From Ptiloglossa arizonensis (taxonomy: Eukaryota; Arthropoda; Insecta; Hymenoptera; Colletidae): a stretch of 64,000 bases of DNA. Every line of letters begins with the position of its first letter. Within the stretch, counting starts at the first letter, position 1. Shown piece by piece: positions 9,933-24,418 of this stretch. The translations under genes were made by a program, and so were the position numbers. Under the pieces are notes generated by a model. The model was given only the letters and a program-made list of their open reading frames with translations. It was not told the origin of the DNA and did not search any database. The stretch covers positions 124,001 through 188,000 of the forward strand of contig NW_027478874.1 of NCBI RefSeq assembly GCF_051014685.1, written 5' to 3'.

Positions 9933-12555
9933 TTTTATGCTCGAAACGAATAACTAGAACAGCCCAGGGGAAAAGTGCGCATACCGTTGTAATCGGGCGA
10001 GTTTCTACTTTCAAATGCAACAGAAATTTTGCGGATTGGTCAATCCGTTCGCGAGATGTGGCAGTTTGGAGGTAAGAAACGCTTGAGAAACTCAAAATTT
10101 TCGCAGTTCTGATGCTCGAAACAAATAACTAGAAAGGCCTGGGGGAAAAGTACGCATACCGTTGTAATCGGGCGAGTTTCTACTTTCAGATGCAACAGAA
10201 ATTTTGCGGATTGGTCAATCCGTTCGCGAGATATGGCAGTTTGGAGGTAAGAAACACTTGAGAAACTCAAAATTTTCGCAGTTCCGATGCTCGAAACGAA
10301 TAACTAGAACGGCCCAGGGGAAAAGTGCGCATACCGTTGTAATCGGGCGAGTTTCTACTTTCAAATGCAACAGAAATTTTGCGGATTGGTCAATCCGTTC
10401 GCGAGATGTGGCAGTTTGGAGGTAAGAAACGCTTGAGAAACTCAAAATTTTCGCAGTTCTGATGCTCGAAACGAATAACTAGAACGGCCTAGGGGAAAAC
10501 TACACCTACCGTTGTAATCGGACGAGTTTCTACTTTCAGAAGCAACAGAAATTTTGCGGATTGGTCAATCCGTTCGCGAGATATGGCAGTTTGGAGGTAA
10601 GAAACACTTGAGAAACTCAAAATTTTCGCAGTTCCGATGCTCGAAACGAATAACTAGAACGGCCCAGGGGAAAGGTGCGCATACCGTTGTAATCGGGCGA
10701 GTTTCTACTTTCAAATGCAACAGAAATTTTGCGGATTGGTCAATCCGTTCGCGAGATGTGGCAGTTTGGAGGTAAGAAACGCTTGAGAAACTCAAAATTT
10801 TCGCAGTTCTGATGCTCGAAACGAATAACTAGAACGGCCTAGGGGAAAACTACACCTACCGTTGTAATCGGACGAGTTTCTACTTTCAGAAGCAACAGAA
10901 ATTTTGCGGATTGGTCAATCCGTTCGCGAGATATGGCAGTTTGGAGATAAGAAACGCTTTAGAAACTCAAAATTTTCGCAGTTCTGATGCTCGAAACGAA
11001 TAACTAGAACGGACTAGGGGAAAACTACTCCCACCGTTGTAATCGGGCGAGTTTCTACTTTCAGATGCAACAGAAATTTTGCGGATTGAGCAATCCGTTC
11101 GCGAGATATGGCAGTTTGGAGGTAAGAAACGCTTGAGAAACTCAAAATTTTCGCAGTTCTGATGCTCGAAACGAATGACTAGAACGGCCTAGGGGAGAAG
11201 TACGCATACCGTTGTAATCGGGCGAGTTTCTACTTTCAGATGCAACAGAAATCATGCGGATTGGTCAATCCGTTCGCGAGATATGGCCGTTTGGATGTAA
11301 GAAACGCTTGAGAAACTCAAAATTTTCGCAGTTCTGATGCTCGAAACGAATAACTAGAACGGCCTAGGGGAAAAGTGCGCATACTGTTGTAAACGGGCGA
11401 GTTTCTACTTTCAGATGCAGCAGAAATTTTGCGGATTGATCAATCCCTTCGCGAGATATGGCAGTTTGGAGATAAGAAACGCTTTAGAAACTCAAAATTT
11501 TCGCAGTTTTATGCTCGAAACGAATAACTAGAACGGCCCAGGGGAAAAGTGCGCATACCGTTGTAATCGGGCGAGTTTCTACTTTCAAATGCAACAGAAA
11601 TTTTGCGAATTGGTCAATCCGTTCGCGAGATGTGGCAGTTTGGAGGTAAGAAACGCTTGAGAAACTCAAAATTTTCGCAGTTCTGATGCTCGAAACGAAT
11701 AACTAGGAAGGCCTGGGGGAAAAGTACGCATACCGTTGTAATCGGGCGAGTTTCTACTTTCAGATGCAACAGAAATTTTGCGGATTGGTCAATCCGTTCG
11801 CGAGATATGGCAGTTTGGAGGTAAGAAACACTTGAGAAACTCAAAATTTTCGCAGTTCCGATGCTCGAAACGAATAACTAGAACGGCCCAGGGGAAAAGT
11901 GCGCATACCGTTGTAATCGGGCGAGTTTCTACTTTCAAATGCAACAGAAATTTTGCGGATTGGTCAATCCGTTCGCGAGATGTGGCAGTTTGGAGGTAAG
12001 AAACGCTTGAGAAACTCAGAATTTTCGCAGTTCTGATGCTCGAAACGAATAACTAGAACGGCCTAGGGGAAAACTACACCTACCCTTGTAATCGGACGAG
12101 TTTCTACTTTCAGAAGCAACAGAAATTTTGCGGATTGGTCAATCCGTTCGCGAGATATGGCAGTTTGGAGGTAAGAAACACTTGAGAAACTCAAAATTTT
12201 CGCAGTTCTGATGCTCGAAACGAATGACTAGAACGGCCTAGGGGAGAAGTACGCATACCGTTGTAATCGGGCGATTTTCTACTTTCAGATGCAACAGAAA
12301 TCATGCGGATTGGTCAATCCGTTCGCGAGATATGGCCGTTTGGATGTAAGAAACGCTTGAGAAACTCAAAATTTTCGCAGTTCTGATGCTCGAAACGAAT
12401 AACTAGAACGGCCTAGGGGAAAAGTGCGCATACTGTTGTAAACGGGCGAGTTTCTACTTTCAGATGCAGCAGAAATTTTGCGGATTGATCAATCCCTTCG
12501 CGAGATATGGCAGTTTGGAGATAAGAAACGCTTTAGAAACTCAAAATTTTCGCAA
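9933..12555. repeat. 2623-bp 15-monomer higher-order repeat (first copy)
   Basis: The marker monomer at 9933 recurs at 12556 and 15179, both intervals exactly 2623 bp, and the intermediate marker at 11507 recurs at 14130 with the same spacing. Two one-base deletions per unit explain 2623 rather than 2625 bp. The marker at 12556, 15179 and 16578 shares the derived form CGCAATTTTATG. Confidence 0.92.
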
Positions 12556-15500
12556 TTTTATGCTCGAAACGAATAACTAGAACGGCCCAGGGGAAAAGTG
12601 CGCATACCGTTGTAATCGGGCGAGTTTCTACTTTCAAATGCAACAGAAATTTTGCGGATTGGTCAATCCGTTCGCGAGATGTGGCAGTTTGGAGGTAAGA
12701 AACGCTTGAGAAACTCAAAATTTTCGCAGTTCTGATGCTCGAAACAAATAACTAGAAAGGCCTGGGGGAAAAGTACGCATACCGTTGTAATCGGGCGAGT
12801 TTCTACTTTCAGATGCAACAGAAATTTTGCGGATTGGTCAATCCGTTCGCGAGATATGGCAGTTTGGAGGTAAGAAACACTTGAGAAACTCAAAATTTTC
12901 GCAGTTCCGATGCTCGAAACGAATAACTAGAACGGCCCAGGGGAAAAGTGCGCATACCGTTGTAATCGGGCGAGTTTCTACTTTCAAATGCAACAGAAAT
13001 TTTGCGGATTGGTCAATCCGTTCGCGAGATGTGGCAGTTTGGAGGTAAGAAACGCTTGAGAAACTCAAAATTTTCGCAGTTCTGATGCTCGAAACGAATA
13101 ACTAGAACGGCCTAGGGGAAAACTACACCTACCGTTGTAATCGGACGAGTTTCTACTTTCAGAAGCAACAGAAATTTTGCGGATTGGTCAATCCGTTCGC
13201 GAGATATGGCAGTTTGGAGGTAAGAAACACTTGAGAAACTCAAAATTTTCGCAGTTCCGATGCTCGAAACGAATAACTAGAACGGCCCAGGGGAAAAGTG
13301 CGCATACCGTTGTAATCGGGCGAGTTTCTACTTTCAAATGCAACAGAAATTTTGCGGATTGGTCAATCCGTTCGCGAGATGTGGCAGTTTGGAGGTAAGA
13401 AACGCTTGAGAAACTCAAAATTTTCGCAGTTCTGATGCTCGAAACGAATAACTAGAACGGCCTAGGGGAAAACTACACCTACCGTTGTAATCGGACGAGT
13501 TTCTACTTTCAGAAGCAACAGAAATTTTGCGGATTGGTCAATCCGTTCGCGAGATATGGCAGTTTGGAGATAAGAAACGCTTTAGAAACTCAAAATTTTC
13601 GCAGTTCTGATGCTCGAAACGAATAACTAGAACGGACTAGGGGAAAACTACTCCCACCGTTGTAATCGGGCGAGTTTCTACTTTCAGATGCAACAGAAAT
13701 TTTGCGGATTGAGCAATCCGTTCGCGAGATATGGCAGTTTGGAGGTAAGAAACGCTTGAGAAACTCAAAATTTTCGCAGTTCTGATGCTCGAAACGAATG
13801 ACTAGAACGGCCTAGGGGAGAAGTACGCATACCGTTGTAATCGGGCGAGTTTCTACTTTCAGATGCAACAGAAATCATGCGGATTGGTCAATCCGTTCGC
13901 GAGATATGGCCGTTTGGATGTAAGAAACGCTTGAGAAACTCAAAATTTTCGCAGTTCTGATGCTCGAAACGAATAACTAGAACGGCCTAGGGGAAAAGTG
14001 CGCATACTGTTGTAAACGGGCGAGTTTCTACTTTCAGATGCAGCAGAAATTTTGCGGATTGATCAATCCCTTCGCGAGATATGGCAGTTTGGAGATAAGA
14101 AACGCTTTAGAAACTCAAAATTTTCGCAGTTTTATGCTCGAAACGAATAACTAGAACGGCCCAGGGGAAAAGTGCGCATACCGTTGTAATCGGGCGAGTT
14201 TCTACTTTCAAATGCAACAGAAATTTTGCGAATTGGTCAATCCGTTCGCGAGATGTGGCAGTTTGGAGGTAAGAAACGCTTGAGAAACTCAAAATTTTCG
14301 CAGTTCTGATGCTCGAAACGAATAACTAGGAAGGCCTGGGGGAAAAGTACGCATACCGTTGTAATCGGGCGAGTTTCTACTTTCAGATGCAACAGAAATT
14401 TTGCGGATTGGTCAATCCGTTCGCGAGATATGGCAGTTTGGAGGTAAGAAACACTTGAGAAACTCAAAATTTTCGCAGTTCCGATGCTCGAAACGAATAA
14501 CTAGAACGGCCCAGGGGAAAAGTGCGCATACCGTTGTAATCGGGCGAGTTTCTACTTTCAAATGCAACAGAAATTTTGCGGATTGGTCAATCCGTTCGCG
14601 AGATGTGGCAGTTTGGAGGTAAGAAACGCTTGAGAAACTCAGAATTTTCGCAGTTCTGATGCTCGAAACGAATAACTAGAACGGCCTAGGGGAAAACTAC
14701 ACCTACCGTTGTAATCGGACGAGTTTCTACTTTCAGAAGCAACAGAAATTTTGCGGATTGGTCAATCCGTTCGCGAGATATGGCAGTTTGGAGGTAAGAA
14801 ACACTTGAGAAACTCAAAATTTTCGCAGTTCTGATGCTCGAAACGAATGACTAGAACGGCCTAGGGGAGAAGTACGCATACCGTTGTAATCGGGCGATTT
14901 TCTACTTTCAGATGCAACAGAAATCATGCGGATTGGTCAATCCGTTCGCGAGATATGGCCGTTTGGATGTAAGAAACGCTTGAGAAACTCAAAATTTTCG
15001 CAGTTCTGATGCTCGAAACGAATAACTAGAACGGCCTAGGGGAAAAGTGCGCATACTGTTGTAAACGGGCGAGTTTCTACTTTCAGATGCAGCAGAAATT
15101 TTGCGGATTGATCAATCCCTTCGCGAGATATGGCAGTTTGGAGATAAGAAACGCTTTAGAAACTCAAAATTTTCGCAATTTTATGCTCGAAACGAATAAC
15201 TAGAACGGCCCAGGGGAAAAGTGCGCATACCGTTGTAATCGGGCGAGTTTCTACTTTCAAATGCAACAGAAATTTCGCGAATTGGTCAATCCGTTCGCGA
15301 GATGTGGCAGTTTGGAGGTAAGAAACGCTTGAGAAACTCAAAATTTTCGCAGTTCTGATGCTCGAAACGAATAACTAGAAAGGCCTGGGGGAAAAGTACG
15401 CATACCGTTGTAATCGGGCGAGTTTCTACTTTCAGATGCAACAGAAATTTTGCGGATTGGTCAATCCGTTCGCGAGATATGGCAGTTTGGAGGTAAGAAA

Positions 15501-15789
15501 CACTTGAGAAACTCAAAATTTTCGCAGTTCCGATGCTCGAAACGAATAACTAGAACGGCCCAGGGGAAAAGTGCGCATACCGTTGTAATCGGGCGAGTTT
15601 CTACTTTCAAATGCAACAGAAATTTTGCGGATTGGTCATTCCGTTCGCGAGATGTGGCAGTTTGGAGGTAAGAAACGCTTGAGAAACTCAAAATTTTCGC
15701 AGTTCTGATGCTCGAAACGAATAACTAGAACGGCCTAGGGGAAAACTACACCTACCGTTGTAATCGGACGAGTTTCTACTTTCAGAAGC

Positions 15790-18700
15790 AACAGAAATTT
15801 TGCGGATTGGTCAATCCGTTCGCGAGATATGGCAGTTTGGAGGTAAGAAACACTTGAGAAACTCAAAATTTTCGCAGTTCCGATGCTCGAAACGAATAAC
15901 TAGAACGGCCCAGGGGAAAAGTGCGCATACCGTTGTAATCGGGCGAGTTTCTACTTTCAAATGCAACAGAAATTTTGCGGATTGGTCAATCCGTTCGCGA
16001 GATGTGGCAGTTTGGAGGTAAGAAACGCTTGAGAAACTCAGAATTTTCGCAGTTCTGATGCTCGAAACGAATAACTAGAACGGCCTAGGGGAAAACTACA
16101 CCTACCGTTGTAATCGGACGAGTTTCTACTTTCAGAAGCAACAGAAATTTTGCGGATTGGTCAATCCGTTCGCGAGATATGGCAGTTTGGAGGTAAGAAA
16201 CACTTGAGAAACTCAAAATTTTCGCAGTTCTGATGCTCGAAACGAATGACTAGAACGGCCTAGGGGAGAAGTACGCATACCGTTGTAATCGGGCGATTTT
16301 CTACTTTCAGATGCAACAGAAATCATGCGGATTGGTCAATCCGTTCGCGAGATATGGCCGTTTGGATGTAAGAAACGCTTGAGAAACTCAAAATTTTCGC
16401 AGTTCTGATGCTCGAAACGAATAACTAGAACGGCCTAGGGGAAAAGTGCGCATACTGTTGTAAACGGGCGAGTTTCTACTTTCAGATGCAGCAGAAATTT
16501 TGCGGATTGATCAATCCCTTCGCGAGATATGGCAGTTTGGAGATAAGAAACGCTTTAGAAACTCAAAATTTTCGCAATTTTATGCTCGAAACGAATAACT
16601 AGAACGGCCCAGGGGAAAAGTGCGCATACCGTTGTAATCGGGCGAGTTTCTACTTTCAAATGCAACAGAAATTTCGCGAATTGGTCAATCCGTTCGCGAG
16701 ATGTGGCAGTTTGGAGGTAAGAAACGCTTGAGAAACTCAAAATTTTCGCAGTTCTGATGCTCGAAACGAATAACTAGAAAGGCCTGGGGGAAAAGTACGC
16801 ATACCGTTGTAATCGGGCGAGTTTCTACTTTCAGATGCAACAGAAATTTTGCGGATTGGTCAATCCGTTCGCGAGATATGGCAGTTTGGAGGTAAGAAAC
16901 ACTTGAGAAACTCAAAATTTTCGCAGTTCCGATGCTCGAAACGAATAACTAGAACGGCCCAGGGGAAAAGTGCGCATACCGTTGTAATCGGGCGAGTTTC
17001 TACTTTCAAATGCAACAGAAATTTTGCGGATTGGTCATTCCGTTCGCGAGATGTGGCAGTTTGGAGGTAAGAAACGCTTGAGAAACTCAAAATTTTCGCA
17101 GTTCTGATGCTCGAAACGAATAACTAGAACGGCCTAGGGGAAAACTACACCTACCGTTGTAATCGGACGAGTTTCTACTTTCAGAAGCAACAGAAATTTT
17201 GCGGATTGGTCAATCCGTTCGCGAGATATGGCAGTTTGGAGGTAAGAAACACTTGAGAAACTCAAAATTTTCGCAGTTCTGATGCTCGAAACGAATGACT
17301 AGAACGGCCTAGGGGAGAAGTACGCATACCGTTGTAATCGGGCGAGTTTCTACTTTCAAATGCAACAGAAATTTTGCGGATTGGTCAATCCGTTCGCGAG
17401 ATATGGCAGTTTGGAGGTAAGAAACGCTTGAGAAACTCAAAATTTTCGCAGTTCTGATGCTCGAAACGAATGACTAGAACGGCCTAGGGGAGAAGTACGC
17501 ATACCGTTGTAATCGGGCGAGTTTCTACTTTCAGATGCAACAGAAATCATGCGGATTGGTCAATCCGTTCGCGAGATATGGCCGTTTGGATGTAAGAAAC
17601 GCTTGAGAAACTCAAAATTTTCGCAGTTCTGATGCTCGAAACGAATAACTAGAACGGCCTAGGGGAAAAGTGCGCATACTGTTGTAAACGGGCGAGTTTC
17701 TACTTTCAGATGCAGCAGAAATTTTGCGGATTGATCAATCCCTTCGCGAGATATGGCAGTTTGGAGATAAGAAACGCTTTAGAAACTCAAAATTTTCGCA
17801 GTTTTATGCTCGAAACGAATAACTAGAACGGCCCAGGGGAAAAGTGCGCATACCGTTGTAATCGGGCGAGTTTCTACTTTCAAATGCAACAGAAATTTTG
17901 CGAATTGGTCAATCCGTTCGCGAGATGTGGCAGTTTGGAGGTAAGAAACGCTTGAGAAACTCAAAATTTTCGCAGTTCTGATGCTCGAAACGAATAACTA
18001 GGAAGGCCTGGGGGAAAAGTACGCATACCGTTGTAATCGGGCGAGTTTCTACTTTCAGATGCAACAGAAATTTTGCGGATTGGTCAATCCGTTCGCGAGA
18101 TATGGCAGTTTGGAGGTAAGAAACACTTGAGAAACTCAAAATTTTCGCAGTTCCGATGCTCGAAACGAATAACTAGAACGGCCCAGGGGAAAAGTGCGCA
18201 TACCGTTGTAATCGGGCGAGTTTCTACTTTCAAATGCAACAGAAATTTTGCGGATTGGTCAATCCGTTCGCGAGATGTGGCAGTTTGGAGGTAAGAAACG
18301 CTTGAGAAACTCAAAATTTTCGCAGTTCTGATGCTCGAAACGAATAACTAGAACGGCCTAGGGGAAAACTACACCTACCGTTGTAATCGGACGAGTTTCT
18401 ACTTTCAGAAGCAACAGAAATTTTGCGGATTGGTCAATCCGTTCGCGAGATATGGCAGTTTGGAGGTAAGAAACACTTGAGAAACTCAAAATTTTCGCAG
18501 TTCTGATGCTCGAAACGAATGACTAGAACGGCCTAGGGGAGAAGTACGCATACCGTTGTAATCGGGCGATTTTCTACTTTCAGATGCAACAGAAATCATG
18601 CGGATTGGTCAATCCGTTCGCGAGATATGGCCGTTTGGATGTAAGAAACGCTTGAGAAACTCAAAATTTTCGCAGTTCTGATGCTCGAAACGAATAACTA

Positions 18701-19347
18701 GAACGGCCTAGGGGAAAAGTGCGCATACTGTTGTAAACGGGCGAGTTTCTACTTTCAGATGCAGCAGAAATTTTGCGGATTGATCAATCCCTTCGCGAGA
18801 TATGGCAGTTTGGAGATAAGAAACGCTTTAGAAACTCAAAATTTTCGCAGTTTTATGCTCGAAACGAATAACTAGAACGGCCCAGGGGAAAAGTGCGCAT
18901 ACCGTTGTAATCGGGCGAGTTTCTACTTTTAATGCAACAGAAATTTTGCGAATTGGTCAATCCGTTCGCGAGATGTGGCAGTTTGGAGGTAAGAAACGCT
19001 TGAGAAACTCAAAATTTTCGCAGTTCTGATGCTCGAAACGAATAACTAGAAAGGCCTGGGGGAAAAGTACGCATACCGTTGTAATCGGGCGAGTTTCTAC
19101 TTTCAGATGCAACAGAAATTTTGCGGATTGGTCAATCCGTTCGCGAGATATGGCAGTTTGGAGGTAAGAAACACTTGAGAAACTCAAAATTTTCGCAGTT
19201 CCGATGCTCGAAACGAATAACTAGAACGGCCCAGGGGAAAAGTGCGCATACCGTTGTAATCGGGCGAGTTTCTACTTTCAAATGCAACAGAAATTTTGCG
19301 GATTGGTCATTCCGTTCGCGAGATGTGGCAGTTTGGAGGTAAGAAAC
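15790..19347. repeat. 3.56-kb block repeated at 20860-24417 (offset 5070)
   Basis: Marker monomers at 16578, 17802 and 18851 correspond to 21648, 22872 and 23921. Both copies share AATTTCGCGAATTGG, the GGTCATTCCG monomer and a second one-base deletion, CTACTTTTAATGC, at about 18928 and 23998. They part where AAGAAACGCT in this copy is AAGAAACACT in the other. Confidence 0.9.
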
Positions 19348-20029
19348 GCTTGAGAAACTCAAAATTTTCGCAGTTCTGATGCTCGAAACGAATAACTAGA
19401 ACGGCCTAGGGGAAAACTACACCTACCGTTGTAATCGGACGAGTTTCTACTTTCAGAAGCAACAGAAATTTTGCGGATTCGTCAATCCGTTCGCGAGATA
19501 TGGCAGTTTGGAGGTAAGAAACACTTGAGAAACTCAAAATTTTCGCAGTTCTGATGCTCGAAACGAATGACTAGAACGGCCTAGGGGAGAAGTACGCATA
19601 CCGTTGTAATCGGGCGAGTTTCTACTTTCAGATGCAACAGAAATCATGCGGATTGGTTAATCCGTTCGCGAGATATGGCCGTTTGGATGTAAGAAACGCT
19701 TGAGAAACTCAAAATTTTCGCAGTGCTGATGCTCGAAACAAATAACTAGAACGGCCTAGGGGAAAACTACACACACCGTTGTCATCGGGCGAGTTTCTAC
19801 TTTCAGATGCAACAGAAATTTTGCGGATTGGTCAATCCGTTCGCGAGATATGGCAGTTTGGAGGTAAGAAACGCTTGAGGAACTCAAAATTTTCGCTGTT
19901 CTGATGCGCGAAACGAATAACTAGAACGGCCTAGGGGAAAAGTGCGCATACCGTTGTAATCGGGCGAGTTTCTACTTTCAGAAGCAACAGAAATTTTGCG
20001 GATTGGTCAATCCGTTCGCGAGATATGGC
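16179..20029. repeat. 3.85-kb block duplicated at 24395-28245 (offset 8216)
   Basis: Three marker monomers, the CTACTTTTAATGC deletion (18928 and 27145), the GGATTCGTCAATCC variant and the CACACCGTTGTCATCGGG monomer all recur 8216 bp downstream. The right edge lies where GGCAGTTTGGAGG in this copy faces GGCCGTTTGGATG. The left edge is the chimeric monomer at 24395-24418. Confidence 0.92.
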
Positions 20030-20859
20030 AGTTTGGAGGTAAGAAACGCTTGAGAAACTCAAAATTTTCGCAGTTCTGATGCTCGAAACGAATAACCAGA
20101 ACGGCCCAGGGGAAAAGTGCGCCTACCGTTGTAATCGGGCGAGTTTCTACTTTCAAATGCAACAGAAATTTTGCGGATTGGTCAATCCGTTCGCGAGATA
20201 TGGCAGTTTGGAGGTAAGAAACGCTTGAGAAACTCAAAATTTTCGCAGTTCTGATGCTCGAAACGAATGACTAGAACGGCCTAGGGGAGAAGTACGCATA
20301 CCGTTGTAATCGGGCGAGTTTCTACTTTCAGATGCAACAGAAATCATGCGGATTGGTCAATCCGTTCGCGAGATATGGCCGTTTGGATGTAAGAAACGCT
20401 TGAGAAACTCAAAATTTTCGCAGTTCTGATGCTCGAAACGAATAACTAGAACGGCCTAGGGGAAAAGTGCGCATACTGTTGTAAACGGGCGAGTTTCTAC
20501 TTTCAGATGCAGCAGAAATTTTGCGGATTGATCAATCCCTTCGCGAGATATGGCAGTTTGGAGATAAGAAACGCTTTAGAAACTCAAAATTTTCGCAGTT
20601 TTATGCTCGAAACGAATAACTAGAACGGCCCAGGGGAAAAGTGCGCATACCGTTGTAATCGGGCGAGTTTCTACTTTCAAATGCAACAGAAATTTTGCGA
20701 ATTGGTCAATCCGTTCGCGAGATGTGGCAGTTTGGAGGTAAGAAACGCTTGAGAAACTCAAAATTTTCGCAGTTCTGATGCTCGAAACGAATAACTAGGA
20801 AGGCCTGGGGGAAAAGTACGCATACCGTTGTAATCGGGCGAGTTTCTACTTTCAGATGC
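20030..20859. repeat. Satellite segment joining two domain II blocks
   Basis: In-phase monomers resemble those at 9430-10000, including the AATAACCAGAACGG unit near 20094 followed by AAATCATGCGG and the marker monomer at 20599. This suggests that the start of the HOR field was reused here. There is no non-satellite sequence. Confidence 0.75.
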
Positions 20860-23800
20860 AACAGAAATTTTGCGGATTGGTCAATCCGTTCGCGAGATAT
20901 GGCAGTTTGGAGGTAAGAAACACTTGAGAAACTCAAAATTTTCGCAGTTCCGATGCTCGAAACGAATAACTAGAACGGCCCAGGGGAAAAGTGCGCATAC
21001 CGTTGTAATCGGGCGAGTTTCTACTTTCAAATGCAACAGAAATTTTGCGGATTGGTCAATCCGTTCGCGAGATGTGGCAGTTTGGAGGTAAGAAACGCTT
21101 GAGAAACTCAAAATTTTCGCAGTTCTGATGCTCGAAACGAATAACTAGAACGGCCTAGGGGAAAACTACACCTACCGTTGTAATCGGACGAGTTTCTACT
21201 TTCAGAAGCAACAGAAATTTTGCGGATTGGTCAATCCGTTCGCGAGATATGGCAGTTTGGAGGTAAGAAACACTTGAGAAACTCAAAATTTTCGCAGTTC
21301 TGATGCTCGAAACGAATGACTAGAACGGCCTAGGGGAGAAGTACGCATACCGTTGTAATCGGGCGATTTTCTACTTTCAGATGCAACAGAAATCATGCGG
21401 ATTGGTCAATCCGTTCGCGAGATATGGCCGTTTGGATGTAAGAAACGCTTGAGAAACTCAAAATTTTCGCAGTTCTGATGCTCGAAACGAATAACTAGAA
21501 CGGCCTAGGGGAAAAGTGCGCATACTGTTGTAAACGGGCGAGTTTCTACTTTCAGATGCAGCAGAAATTTTGCGGATTGATCAATCCCTTCGCGAGATAT
21601 GGCAGTTTGGAGATAAGAAACGCTTTAGAAACTCAAAATTTTCGCAGTTTTATGCTCGAAACGAATAACTAGAACGGCCCAGGGGAAAAGTGCGCATACC
21701 GTTGTAATCGGGCGAGTTTCTACTTTCAAATGCAACAGAAATTTCGCGAATTGGTCAATCCGTTCGCGAGATGTGGCAGTTTGGAGGTAAGAAACGCTTG
21801 AGAAACTCAAAATTTTCGCAGTTCTGATGCTCGAAACGAATAACTAGAAAGGCCTGGGGGAAAAGTACGCATACCGTTGTAATCGGGCGAGTTTCTACTT
21901 TCAGATGCAACAGAAATTTTGCGGATTGGTCAATCCGTTCGCGAGATATGGCAGTTTGGAGGTAAGAAACACTTGAGAAACTCAAAATTTTCGCAGTTCC
22001 GATGCTCGAAACGAATAACTAGAACGGCCCAGGGGAAAAGTGCGCATACCGTTGTAATCGGGCGAGTTTCTACTTTCAAATGCAACAGAAATTTTGCGGA
22101 TTGGTCATTCCGTTCGCGAGATGTGGCAGTTTGGAGGTAAGAAACGCTTGAGAAACTCAAAATTTTCGCAGTTCTGATGCTCGAAACGAATAACTAGAAC
22201 GGCCTAGGGGAAAACTACACCTACCGTTGTAATCGGACGAGTTTCTACTTTCAGAAGCAACAGAAATTTTGCGGATTGGTCAATCCGTTCGCGAGATATG
22301 GCAGTTTGGAGGTAAGAAACACTTGAGAAACTCAAAATTTTCGCAGTTCTGATGCTCGAAACGAATGACTAGAACGGCCTAGGGGAGAAGTACGCATACC
22401 GTTGTAATCGGGCGAGTTTCTACTTTCAAACGCAACAGAAATTTTGCGGATTGGTCAATCCGTTCGCGAGATATGGCAGTTTGGAGGTAAGAAACGCTTG
22501 AGAAACTCAAAATTTTCGCAGTTCTGATGCTCGAAACGAATGACTAGAACGGCCTAGGGGAGAAGTACGCATACCGTTGTAATCGGGCGAGTTTCTACTT
22601 TCAGATGCAACAGAAATCATGCGGATTGGTCAATCCGTTCGCGAGATATGGCCGTTTGGATGTAAGAAACGCTTGAGAAACTCAAAATTTTCGCAGTTCT
22701 GATGCTCGAAACGAATAACTAGAACGGCCTAGGGGAAAAGTGCGCATACTGTTGTAAACGGGCGAGTTTCTACTTTCAGATGCAGCAGAAATTTTGCGGA
22801 TTGATCAATCCCTTCGCGAGATATGGCAGTTTGGAGATAAGAAACGCTTTAGAAACTCAAAATTTTCGCAGTTTTATGCTCGAAACGAATAACTAGAACG
22901 GCCCAGGGGAAAAGTGCGCATACCGTTGTAATCGGGCGAGTTTCTACTTTCAAATGCAACAGAAATTTTGCGAATTGGTCAATCCGTTCGCGAGATGTGG
23001 CAGTTTGGAGGTAAGAAACGCTTGAGAAACTCAAAATTTTCGCAGTTCTGATGCTCGAAACGAATAACTAGGAAGGCCTGGGGGAAAAGTACGCATACCG
23101 TTGTAATCGGGCGAGTTTCTACTTTCAGATGCAACAGAAATTTTGCGGATTGGTCAATCCGTTCGCGAGATATGGCAGTTTGGAGGTAAGAAACACTTGA
23201 GAAACTCAAAATTTTCGCAGTTCCGATGCTCGAAACGAATAACTAGAACGGCCCAGGGGAAAAGTGCGCATACCGTTGTAATCGGGCGAGTTTCTACTTT
23301 CAAATGCAACAGAAATTTTGCGGATTGGTCAATCCGTTCGCGAGATGTGGCAGTTTGGAGGTAAGAAACGCTTGAGAAACTCAAAATTTTCGCAGTTCTG
23401 ATGCTCGAAACGAATAACTAGAACGGCCTAGGGGAAAACTACACCTACCGTTGTAATCGGACGAGTTTCTACTTTCAGAAGCAACAGAAATTTTGCGGAT
23501 TGGTCAATCCGTTCGCGAGATATGGCAGTTTGGAGGTAAGAAACACTTGAGAAACTCAAAATTTTCGCAGTTCTGATGCTCGAAACGAATGACTAGAACG
23601 GCCTAGGGGAGAAGTACGCATACCGTTGTAATCGGGCGATTTTCTACTTTCAGATGCAACAGAAATCATGCGGATTGGTCAATCCGTTCGCGAGATATGG
23701 CCGTTTGGATGTAAGAAACGCTTGAGAAACTCAAAATTTTCGCAGTTCTGATGCTCGAAACGAATAACTAGAACGGCCTAGGGGAAAAGTGCGCATACTG

Positions 23801-24394
23801 TTGTAAACGGGCGAGTTTCTACTTTCAGATGCAGCAGAAATTTTGCGGATTGATCAATCCCTTCGCGAGATATGGCAGTTTGGAGATAAGAAACGCTTTA
23901 GAAACTCAAAATTTTCGCAGTTTTATGCTCGAAACGAATAACTAGAACGGCCCAGGGGAAAAGTGCGCATACCGTTGTAATCGGGCGAGTTTCTACTTTT
24001 AATGCAACAGAAATTTTGCGAATTGGTCAATCCGTTCGCGAGATGTGGCAGTTTGGAGGTAAGAAACGCTTGAGAAACTCAAAATTTTCGCAGTTGTGAT
24101 GCTCGAAACGAATAACTAGAAAGGCCTGGGGGAAAAGTACGCATACCGTTGTAATCGGGCGAGTTTCTACTTTCAGATGCAACAGAAATTTTGCGGATTG
24201 GTCAATCCGTTCGCGAGATATGGCAGTTCGGAGGTAAGAAACACTTGAGAAACTCAAAATTTTCGCAGTTCCGATGCTCGAAACGAATAACTAGAACGGC
24301 CCAGGGGAAAAGTGCGCATACCGTTGTAATCGGGCGAGTTTCTACTTTCAAATGCAACAGAAATTTTGCGGATTGGTCATTCCGTTCGCGAGAT

Positions 24395-24418
24395 GTGGCA
24401 GTTTGGAGGTAAGAAACA
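24395..24418. other. Chimeric monomer at a block junction in domain II
   Basis: GGTCATTCCG and GATGTGGCAG belong to one monomer type, which elsewhere in domain II continues AAGAAACGCTT. Here it continues AAGAAACACTT, the form that follows GATATGGCAG. The exchange therefore lies between 24395 and 24418, shortening the marker spacing to 873 bp. Confidence 0.85.
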
